A stretch of DNA of 50,000 nucleotides from Symbiodinium natans (taxonomy: Eukaryota > Sar > Dinophyceae > Suessiales > Symbiodiniaceae): NCBI GenBank assembly GCA_905221605.1, contig CAJNDS010002224.1, positions 1,380,271 to 1,430,270 of the forward strand, in the 5' to 3' direction. The notes beneath the pieces were generated by a model. It saw nothing but the letters and a program-made list of their open reading frames with translations. It did no database searches and had not been told where the DNA came from. Below, piece after piece: positions 42,028-50,000 of this stretch. Position 1 is the first letter of the stretch, and every line of letters starts with the position of its first letter. A program made the position numbers and the translations under genes.

Positions 42028-45000
42028 ACCCTAAACCCTATACTAGACATTTCCACCTTACAAGCCCAAAGCCTCAAGGGCGCAACACCTTACGCCAGGC
42101 GCTCGCGCAGTCGGCGGAAGCGCTCGAGGCCGCCTCCTTTGGGGTTTCGGGTTTAGGGTTAGGGTTTAGGGTTTAGGGTTTAGGGTTTAGGGTTTAGGGT
42201 TTAGGGTTTAGGGTTTAGGGTTTAGGGTTTAGGGTTTAGGGTTTAGGGTTTAGGGTTTAGGGTTTAGGGTTCAGGGTTCAGGGTTTAGGGTTTAGGGCTA
42301 AGGATTTAGGGTTTTAGGATTTCGGAGGTTTTAGGGTTATACGGTTCAAGGAAGTTATAGGGTTTCGGGTTAGGGTGTTAGGGTTTTAGGGTTTAGGGTT
42401 TAGGGCGAAGAATTTAGGGTTTTAGGATTTAGGGGGTATTAGGGTTATACGGTTATAGGAAATAACAGGGTTTCGGGTTAGGGTTTTAGGGTTTAGGGTT
42501 TAGGGTTTAGGGTTTAGGGTTTAGGGCTAAGGATTTAGGGTTTTAGAATTTAGGGGGTTTTAGGGTTCTACTCTTATGGGGTTTAGGTTTTACGGTTCTA
42601 GGGTTTCGGGTTAGGCTTGTAGGGTTTTAGGGTTTCAGGGTTTTAGGGCTTTGGGGTTTTCGGGTTGTAGGGTTTTAGGGTTTTAGGGTTTTAGGGCTTT
42701 AGAGCTTTAGGGTTTTAGGGTTTTAGGGTTTTCGGGTTTTAGGGTTTTAGGGTTCAGGGTTTAGAGTTAGGGTTTTAGGGTTTTGGGGTGATAGGGTTTA
42801 GGGTTAGTCTAGCTAAAGTTTTGGGGTTTAGGGTTTAGGGTTTTAGGGTTTAGAGTTTAGGGAGCAGGGTCAGGGCTTAGGGGGGCTTAGTTCTCCAGCC
42901 TCCTATGGGGGGAATTACAGACTCAGGGTTTAGGGTGACGGGCTTAAGGAGCTTCAGGGTTCGGGGCTTCTAAAAACCTCCTTGGGAACCAAGGAATGTC
43001 GTGCCATGTCTTGTATGTTGAACACGCACGGGGTCGCTTGTGGGCGGTTGAGGGCCCGCAACCCTAAACCCTAAACCCTAAACCCTAAACCCTAAACCCT
43101 AAACCCTAAACCCTAAACCCTAAACCCTAAACCCTAAACCCTAAACCCTAAACCCTAAACCCTAACCTTAAACCCTAAACCCTAAACCCTAAACCCTAAA
43201 CCCTAAACCCTAAACCCTAAACCCTAAACCCTAAACCCTAAACCCTAAACCTTAAACCCTAAACCCTAAACCCTAAACCCTGACCCCTAAACCTTAAAAC
43301 CCTAAACCCCAAACCCCAAACCCCAAACCCTAAACCCTAAACCCTAAACCCTAAACCCTAAACCGTCAACACTAAAGGGATCCTGTCCACTTCTAGGCTT
43401 CATAGGGCTTTGTGGTGCCTAGGCTTTGAGGTTTGCCGGGCTTGTCAGCCCTATCGGGTTGATTCTTGTAGCCTTAAACCCTATGAGCTAGGGTTTAGGG
43501 TTTAGGGTTTAGGGTTTAGGGTTTAGGGTTTAGGGTTCAGGGTGTAGGGTTAGGGTTTAGGGTTTATGGTTTAGGGTTTACTGTAGGGTTTTGGGGATTA
43601 AGAAAGTTGAGAAAGCGCTGGCCAGGTCGCGGCGTGGGCACGATCGCCGCCGCGACCACGACGCGATCGATTGCGAAGGACTGGAAGTTTGGCCCGTGGT
43701 CTCCAGGGTCTCCAGGGTCTATAGGAGTTTAGAGCTTAGGAGGGTCCCATAGGTACTGTGGGAGTTTAGAGGTTAGGAGGGTCTATGGGCACTATAGGAG
43801 TTTAGAGGATAGGAAGGAGTTTAGTAGTTAGGGGCTTAAATGGGGTTTGGGGGGGGTTTCTGGTTTCAGGGGTTTGCGCGCCCTAAAACCCTAAACGTCC
43901 CGAAGCCCTGGGAAGAGTCGGGGGATTGACGTCGCAGGCAACCAGGTTCCTTTTCAACTGAAACTGGCTGGATGAGGGAATCCAAGAACTCGAAGAGTAG
44001 AGGCCAATGCGTATGCAGTCCTACGGTTCAGTTACTCCGTCTCAAGGTTCAGGGCTTGGGCTTTGGGCCTTCAGGTTCCAAACAAAGACTACACTGAGAC
44101 TTGACTTAAAATCATCCAAGGCTTAGGGTTTCGGGCTTATTGACCGCCTATGGTTGAAGATTGCCCCTGAACCCTGAACATTCCTGGGTACCATCTGCGA
44201 GCCATCGTCTTCAAGCTCTGTGTCAAAGGTGCTTCAATCTGCTAATTGCTTAAGAACCCCAAAAAACTGCAAAACATTCTTCCTTATGAAGGGTAATATA
44301 GGGATTATTGTTTTTCATTCTTTTGGGGTTCTTAAGTAAATAGTAGCAAGCAGAGAGCCGCTACAAACCCTGCAAAGCCCTCAGCAACATTCAGCCCAAA
44401 ACCCTAAACCCTAAACCCTAAACCCTAGGCACTTCCTGGGCCCTAAGTCCCTCAGGCCCATATAAGTCCTTCAGTCCCTCAGTCCCTCAGTCCCTAAACC
44501 CTAAACCCTAAACCCTAAACCCTAAACCCTAAACCCTAAACCCTAAACCCTGAACCCTGAACCCTAGACCCTAAACCCTAAACCCTAAACCCCCGCAATA
44601 AAACAAAAACCTTCAAGTTTCCAAACCGAGCCTGCAGGTAGTGAGGAGAACGACGCGGAAAGCAAGTGCCGACCCAAGCTGTTTTTCTTGGCTTCGGGGT
44701 TCAGGGTTCAGGGTTCAGGGTTCAGGGTTTAGGGTTTAGGGTTTAGGGTTTAGGGTTTAGGGTTTAGGGTTTAGGGTTTAGGGTTTAGGGTTTAGGGTTT
44801 AGGGCACAGGGTTGAAGACCTCCCAAAAGGGGAGCCTAATTTAGAGAGCTACCCATATTTGGGGTGTAGGGTTGATGGGTTGGTTACAGGTTGATGACTC
44901 CAAGGTGGGGCTCTTTTCTGGTTGGGTGTATTGGCAGATGGTAGGAACAAAGCCCGCCCCACGGTTTAGGGTTTAGGGTTTAGGGTTTAGGGTTTAGGGT

Positions 45001-48000
45001 TTAGGGCTTAGGGGTGGGGTTAGTGGGTAGCTGTAATAACTTGGTGGCCTTCTATCCAGGGTACCCAAGCAGGAAGGGGATTTTCTGGAAGTATGAAGAA
45101 CAGAAAGAAATGGACCATCCTTTAAAGCAGCGATCGTATATGGCCAGATCTCTGAACGAAGGTCGCCCATCCCCCTACATTTTCCGGGACACCCTAGTGG
45201 ACCATACTTACAAGCTCTAAATCCTACAACCTTATGGCCCTAAGGCCCTCCTAAACCCTAAACCCTAAACCCGAAGCCCTAAAACCTAAACCCTAAACCC
45301 GAAGCCCTAAACCCTAAACCTCTAACCACAAGATCAGGGTACATGGGCAATAATTTGGGGCACTCGGGAGGAGTCTTCCAGTCTCCCCTTCTGCGTCTAC
45401 AATACAACCTTATGTTAGTTAAATCTTGAAGACTCGAAGGCCCTCGTTGCTTGGCTGTAGGACGTAGGGATTTAGGGATTTAGGGTTTCGAGGGCCCCTC
45501 AAAACCCTCACGAACCACAGGGCCCCCCAAGGCCCCAAATCCCAAGCCGTATCAAAACTCCTCAGCCCTACGATCCAAACCTTCAACCCTGAACCCCTAA
45601 ACCGTAAACCCTAAACCCTAAACCCTAAACCTTTATCCCTAAACCCCTACACCCTAAATCCTAACCTCTGAGCGCCCGGAAGTTCGTCATCTGCTGCAGC
45701 TGACCGAGGTACCGGATTGAGCTCCTTCCAGGCACATAGAGCCGAAAGCATGACGCCACATCCTAATCCCCAAGCTGCGGTAGGGCTGAGGGTTGGGGTT
45801 TAGGCCGATGGGTACAACCTCTAAGCCCGAAGATTCGCCCCAACACCGCCCTAACACCCCAAAAACCCTGAAACCCCCAAACCCTGAACTCCCAACTGCT
45901 TCAGCCCTAAACCCTAAACCCTAAACACTAAACCATAAACCCTGAACCCCCCAATTCCTTCGGGTCGAACTCTGTGGAATTCCTGTGGAGGCCGACGCAC
46001 GGACCCTTGGCCCTGCTTTGACCTGATGGTGGACGAGGGCGGCGAGCGGGCCGTGTCGCCCAGGGGGCGGAGCCTTCGAGGGTTTAGGGTTTAGGGTTTA
46101 GATTGTTTTTTTTTGGATGGTGGTTGACACCCTAAAGGCACGAAAACCTGAACCCTAAACCCTGAGCCCTAAACTCTAGACTCTAGACTCGAAACTCTCC
46201 TTGCAATAGCCGGGGGGCCAGGGGTCGTGGAAGACCGCCCCGAACCTTCAATGGATCTGTCAAAGCCGGCCGCTGTTGTCAGGTCTGTTGAAGGTGGCGG
46301 CCCAATGGGGTCCTGCCGAGCTCGAAATTGCGAACGGCGATGAAGCGGCTAGCGGAGGACTCGAAGCCCAAGCTCAACCACCGCGGCCGACACATCGAGG
46401 ACTTCGTAGACGGTGTCGACCAGAGGGTCCGGGTCATGATGTCCCAGCTCCGGTCCCTGAAAAAGGAAGCCGCCTATGTGACTGCCATGCGAAAAGCAAC
46501 CTTGGAGGAGCAGGAGACCCTATGGCATACCCCACGGAGTACCTGCTCAGGAAGAATTTCGACGCCTGCATGCACAGTTGGAGGCCCTTTGCTGACGCCA
46601 AATGCTCTCTGGAATCGAAAGACATGTGGACACCCTAAACCCTAAACCCTAAACCCTAAACCCTAAACCCTAAACTCTAAACCCTAAACCCTAAACCCTA
46701 AACCCTAAACCCTAAACCCTAAACCCTACACCCTACACCCTACACCCTAAACCCTAAACCCTAAACCCTAAACCCTAAATTTGAGAGCCTCCGGCTCAAG
46801 CAGCCGACCGCGCTGGAGCATAGTTGAAAGGTTTAAACGCGCTCGTCAGCTCAAAGGATGCCAAAAGTTGATTTGCTTGAGCCTCTGTGAAACGTTGGGG
46901 GGCGGGGGTAGGGGGTAGCACCAGGACCCAAGCCAGCTTGAAGGCCAGCGCAGCCCCATCAATCGTGGGGGGGGTGGGCGGGGGGGTAGGGGGGGGAGGG
47001 TAGGCGGGGGTGCTGGGTGGGGTTTTTCCCAAAGGGCCCCTATGTCCTGTGCGAAACCGCCTATGGTCCGTGAGTTTATGCGGTGTGGGTGGCCTGGCCC
47101 TCCATGCGCCAAGGTCGGCGGACCCTAAACCCTAAACCCTAAACCCCAAACCCCAAACCCTAAACCCTAAACCCTAAACCCTAAACCCTAAACCTTAAAC
47201 CTAAACCCTAAAGCCTAAACCCTAAACCCTCAACCACAAGCTTCTTTCGCTCTTGAAACTGGAGCCCGCCTCCAAAGCCTTTGGTCCTAGGGTTTTTGGT
47301 TTAGGAGCTCCACTCCTCAGAGGCTCCTTGAGGGAAGGTTCTTTTCATTCGATTGGGGTCATCATGATGCAACCCATGATGCAACCCTTAAACCCTAAAC
47401 CCTAAACCCTAAACCCTAAACCCTAAACCCTGAACCCTAAACCCCCAATGGTAGATTCCTTTAATGAGGGGGCGTTTGGGGGTCCCTGGGGAGCCATAGG
47501 CCGTTAAACGCCAAGCTCCAAGCCGCCCGTCTTAAGCGTTTAGCAGGGTGTAGGGTGTAGGGTGTAGTAGGGTTTAGGGTTTAGGGTTTAGGGTTTAGGG
47601 TTTAGGGTTTAGGGTTTAGGATGCCGTAAGCCCTCAAGACCCTAGAGCCTTCACCCCCGAATCCCCATGCCCCAACCTCCACCTGCCGATCCCAAGGCCA
47701 TTCCGCACGTCTGCGCCCGCCCCGGTGAGGCACGGCCCGGGAAGGATGAAGGGTTTCAGGGTTTAGGGCCCAATTTGGGTTTATAAGGGTTTAGGGCTGA
47801 GGTATGCTTCGGGTTTAGGGTTTAGGGTTTAGGCTTGCTTAGGGCTCAACTGAGGTTTCAGGGTTTCAGGGTTTAGGGAGCTTATAGGCTCTGATGAAGG
47901 ATGATGGTCGGCGGTTTAGAAAGGTTTAAGGTTGAGTTGTGGGCTGAATGGTCCTCAGGCATCCACCCAACCCTTCACTCCTAGTCACTGAAGCCTCAAA

Positions 48001-49506
48001 GGGTCGAACTCGAGCTCTCAACCCCCAAATTCGCGACGGCCTATCAGAACCCTCAGCATGAAACCAAACCCCCCAAAAAAAACCGGTGAACCCTTAAACC
48101 CTAAACCCTAAACCCTAAACCCGAAACCCTAAACCCTAAACCCTAAACCCTAAACCCTTTGAGACCCTAGCACCCTCAGAGGGCAACCTCAGCCAAGCGG
48201 TGAGACTCCAACATCCACCAAGCATTTGAGAGAGAATAGTTCTCCCCTGTCTAGACTTCAGAAAGGAATAGAATTTACGGCAAGGATCCAGCCCAAACCT
48301 CGCGTGCTACCTCGGAAGACCAAAGCCCCATCACCTCATAAGTCTGAGAAAGCTGAAGAGGTCCGATGCACCCTGAGTTTAGGGTTTAGGGTTTAGGGTT
48401 TAGGGTTTAGGGCAGACACTACAGAAGCTCAAAGCAAGTCTCTCCTCCCGAAGCCCCTGCGGCAGGCATATGTCATTCGAGTTACAAACTCCTCGCGGCG
48501 CCACATCGCATGTGCGTGGAGCCGAGATTCTCTATCCGCTGTGAACCATCTGGGCGGGCCCTGAACAAAACAGACCGGAACCCTGAAGGGTTTAGGGTTT
48601 AGGGTTTAGGGTTGAGGGATGCTACTTCCAGCCTTTGGGCTCTGGACTGACTCCCACGGTTTGTAAAGGGCTTCTTACTTGGAGGTTCAGGGTACTTACC
48701 ACCCCAATTATAACTGTACCTATAAGCCCCCTAAGTCCCCGAAGTAGGTTATAAGTACAGATATAATAGGGGTTATAAGTGCCCATGAACCTCCAAGTAG
48801 GGGGAAGGCAGCAATCAGCACGTTTTCTTAAAGCGACTGCCCCGGACACTTTTAACCAACCCCCCCTAAACCCTAAACCCTTCATACCAGCGGGGTTGCG
48901 GTATGAAGGGTTTAGGGTTAGGGTTAGGGTTTAGGGTTTAGGGTTTAGGGCTTAGGGTTTAGGGTTTGGGGTTTAGGTTTAGGGGTTAGGGGTTAGGGGT
49001 TAGGGTTTAGGGTTTAGGGTGGTTGGGGGGTTTAGGGCTTCCTTCGTGTCGAGACGCACCGTGAAGCCTACAGGATATTAAGGGCAGTATCCACAGCCCT
49101 CTATCGCTCCCAAGTCTTCCCAGGCCGTTACCGTGGACGGCGAGAACGCGCTGCTGAAGGATGGTAGTCTCATCGTCAGGGGCTTGGGCCCCTAAACCCT
49201 AAACCCTAAGCCCTAAACCCTAAACCCTAAACCCTAAACCCTAAACCCTAAACCCTAAGCCCTAAACCCTAAACCCTAAACCCTAAACCCTAAACCATTA
49301 AGCGGGCCGAGAGTCCGAGAGGGTGGTAGCCTCGACCCCAAGTCCCTAAACCCCAAACCCTAAACCCCAAACCCTAAACCCTGAACTCCAAACCCTACAC
49401 AAACCCCTCTCCGGTGTTGAAGGGATTCGGCTCCCACCTTTTGATGCCGCGAAAAGTCAACGGGAAAGTCCGCGAAGTCTCCAGCGCCGAGTTCAGAGCT
49501 GATTAA
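41618..49506 (+). CDS. Unidentified multi-exon plus-strand gene(s)
   Basis: I do not recognise the product, and this may be more than one gene. Short open exon-like pieces with AG acceptors are: 41618-~41682 (ALHDFVEHAEACMWGIWF), 42099-~42140 (ALAQSAEALEAASFG), ~43606-43705 (KKVEKALARSRRGHDRRR), 44638-~44690 (SEENDAESKCRPKLFFLA), ~46005-46070 (DLMVDEGGERAVSPRGRSL), ~46292-46519 (the longest), ~48426-48564 (SLLPKPLRQAYVIRVTNSS) and 49124-~49180 joined to ~49420-49506. The spacing, strand and telomere-like introns match the two better-supported upstream genes. The frames of the separate pieces have not been tied together except the last two. Confidence 0.4.
41945..42045. repeat. AACCCTC variant array
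   Basis: About nine CAACCCT units in a row between ordinary units. Confidence 0.9.
42150..42890. repeat. Longest telomere-like tract: TTTAGGG then TTTTAGGG with a higher-order duplication
   Basis: An ordinary array to ~42295, then a ~115-120 bp higher-order unit (ordinary units, AAGGATTTAGGGTTTTAGGA, GGTTATACGG, GGGTTTCGGGTTAGGG) repeated about three times to ~42620, then an 8-bp TTTTAGGG array to ~42780. Confidence 0.9.
43058..43372. repeat. Long CCCTAAA array (about 43 units)
   Basis: Almost uninterrupted 7-mers with a few CCTTAAA variants and an AAACCCC block near 43300. Confidence 0.95.
43715..43835. repeat. About 45-bp tandem repeat
   Basis: GGAGTTTAGAG(G)TTAGGAGGGTC units at ~43726, 43769 and 43796, with TAGGCACTATAGGAG links. 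Confidence 0.75.
44249..44336. mobile_element. TIR element family H, copy with complete ends
   Basis: CTTAAGAACCCCAAAAA and TTTTGGGGTTCTTAAG are inverted. The middle ACATTCTTCCTTATGAAGGG is shared with 20809-20893. Confidence 0.65.
44815..44863. mobile_element. TIR element family F, right-end fragment
   Basis: AAGACCTCCCAAAAGGGGAG then CCTAATTTAGAGAGCTAC matches the right half of the copy at 15350; the left half is telomere-like repeat. Confidence 0.5.
46292..46519 (+). other. Coding exon, charged helical protein segment
   Basis: An open frame of about 76 codons lies between telomere-like tracts. It reads KLRTAMKRLAEDSKPKLNHR, then HIEDFVDGVDQRVRVMMSQL and LKKEAAYVTAMRKATLEEQE. The charged, heptad-like composition suggests helix or coiled coil. 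The other two frames are open too but have less protein-like composition. No family recognised. Confidence 0.6.
46900..47035. repeat. G-rich low-complexity stretch
   Basis: GGGGGGCGGGGGTAGGGGG-type runs over about 130 bp, with G-quadruplex potential. A minus-strand open frame across it is Pro-rich (PPPPTPPPTPP) and could be real or an effect of composition. Confidence 0.75.
48676..48799. mobile_element. TIR element family C, copy 2
   Basis: Same ends as the copy at 19921 (TACTTGGAGGTTCAGGG and CATGAACCTCCAAGTA) and the same middle (TAAGCCCCCTAAGTCCCC). 124 bp. Confidence 0.78.
49124..49506 (+). other. Last two exons of the third locus with stop codon
   Basis: Exon 49124-~49180 follows a CCCAG acceptor and reads AVTVDGENALLKDGSLIVRG. 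After a telomere-like intron, ~49420-49506 reads GSHLLMPRKVNGKVREV...AEFRAD and stops at TAA 49504-49506. The join keeps frame by eye (VRG-FGSH). A TIR element (49515-49628) follows the stop within 10 bp, so the stop is probably close to the gene end. Confidence 0.5.
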
Positions 49507-49514
49507 GTTCAGGG

Positions 49515-49628
49515 CTACTAGGACCCGGAGTAGGCTTATTTCCCTTTTGTAGTTTTGGGGTTCCCTTATACTCCCCTGAAAACCAAAAAGGATACCCTTT
49601 GTATTCCTAGGTTACTCCTGGGTCTAGG
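49515..49628. mobile_element. TIR element family D, copy 2
   Basis: CTACTAGGACCCGGAGTAGG on the left is inverted relative to TTACTCCTGGGTCTAGG on the right. The inner part TTTGTATTCCTAGG is shared with the copy at 26928. It lies just after a stop codon at 49506. Confidence 0.65.
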
Positions 49629-49808
49629 TTTCCTGGAGGTCTTCAATCCTGCAATCCTGGAGCCCGACACCCAAAAGGGTTTAGGGACTAAGGTTCGGGG
49701 TTTAGGGTTTAGGGTTTAGGGTTCGGGGTTTAGGGTTCAGGGTTTGGGTTTGGGTTTGGTCGAAGGTTCCTGAAGTCCCGAGACTCCTCGACCCCCAGTC
49801 TAGGGTTT

Positions 49809-49941
49809 AGGGCTTACTTGGAGGTTCAGGGTAGTTACAACCCAATGATAACTGTACTTCTAAGCCCCCGAAGTCCCCTAAGTAGGATATGAGTAGATTT
49901 ATAATTGTGGTTATAAGTACCCATAACCTCCAAGTAGGGCT
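49809..49941. mobile_element. TIR element family C, copy 3, in telomere-like DNA
   Basis: The element 49815-49936 has ends TACTTGGAGGTTCAGGG and ATAACCTCCAAGTA. AGGGCT occurs at 49809-49814 and 49936-49941, a 6-bp duplication of the surrounding degenerate TTTAGGG repeat. Confidence 0.8.
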
Positions 49942-50000
49942 CAGGGTTTAGGGCTTGCAGGGAACCCTCGACAGTAGGGTTTCAGCCCTAACCCAGGTAG

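Larger units (their letters stand above)
121..49300. repeat. Dispersed telomere-like repeat (CCCTAAA/TTTAGGG) in introns and spacers
   Basis: Nearly every intron and spacer holds runs of CCCTAAA or TTTAGGG, from two to over thirty units, with orientation changing from intron to intron. Larger tracts not listed singly include 490-570, 3197-3290, 5020-5175, 5985-6115, 6480-6608, 7530-7750, 8610-8820, 9115-9330, 9965-10130, 10233-10325, 12285-12405, 13000-13150, 15925-16095, 16652-16755, 18920-19290, 22630-22765, 26475-26690, 27418-27545, 27630-27835, 32645-32810, 35085-35240, 36245-36535, 44500-44595, 44710-44805, 46637-46780, 47123-47230 and 49185-49300. TTTAGGG is the telomere repeat of plants and many alveolates. 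The coding exons between the tracts show this is not a chromosome end. Confidence 0.95.

Noticed and set aside
46796-47112. Pro-rich minus-strand open frames
   Set aside because: They follow a G-rich low-complexity stretch. One part (RFTEAQANQLLASFELTSAF) looks protein-like but has no supporting neighbours.
1-50000. CRISPR array
   Set aside because: The regular 7-8 bp units have no spacers; they are telomere-like tandem repeats in a eukaryotic genome.

Overview
The window looks like nuclear DNA of a dinoflagellate or a close alveolate relative. No genus can be named from sequence alone. The reasons are: a plant/alveolate-type telomere repeat (CCCTAAA/TTTAGGG) used massively inside introns; genes cut into many tiny exons (about 40-130 bp); introns whose 5' ends fit GC, GA or GG as often as GT while the 3' ends are mostly AG; short direct repeats at intron ends; and all recognisable exons lying on the plus strand, as in dinoflagellate unidirectional gene arrays. 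Because the genes are split, ORFs of 60 aa or more mostly miss them. The exons were found by reading short open stretches between AG acceptors and GT/GC/GA donors and checking that they join in frame.

Layout. (1) Positions 1-27907 hold the 3' part of one large plus-strand gene of about 49 visible exons. It starts inside the C-terminal part of a DEAH-box helicase (HA2-like and OB-fold exons, 251-3600), continues through a long linker (4210-19393), and ends with a RING1-IBR-RING2 (RBR) ubiquitin-ligase module (20090-24981) and a tail. This is the architecture of the plant DEAH11/DEAH12-type helicase-RBR proteins. (2) Positions 28005-31616 are mostly gene-poor, with one repeat-free stretch of unknown content. 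(3) Positions 31703-39326 hold a complete GH31 alpha-glucosidase-like gene. It has 17 exons whose joined length is 2544 nt (847 aa), exactly in frame, with an N-terminal signal-like segment and both catalytic aspartates. (4) Positions 39327-50000 hold weaker plus-strand exons of one or more unidentified genes, probably ending at a stop at 49506, among very long telomere-like tracts.

The most interesting feature is the non-coding DNA. Nearly every intron carries telomere-like repeats in either orientation. Locally homogenised variants occur (CCCCTAAA, TTTTAGGG, AAACCCG, AAAGCCT and others). Superimposed on this are at least eight families of short (about 75-290 bp) elements with terminal inverted repeats and target-site-like direct duplications. 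Several of them form, or lie in, introns with the duplicated bases at the splice junctions, and others sit inside the telomere-like DNA. These look like introners: non-autonomous DNA transposons that create introns. The clearest is the 114-bp GT-AG intron 15 of the GH31 gene (inverted repeats plus an 8-bp duplication).

Limits: exon ends marked approximate were judged by eye. Gene names rest on motif recognition without database searches. No tRNA, rRNA, spliced-leader gene or CRISPR array was seen.
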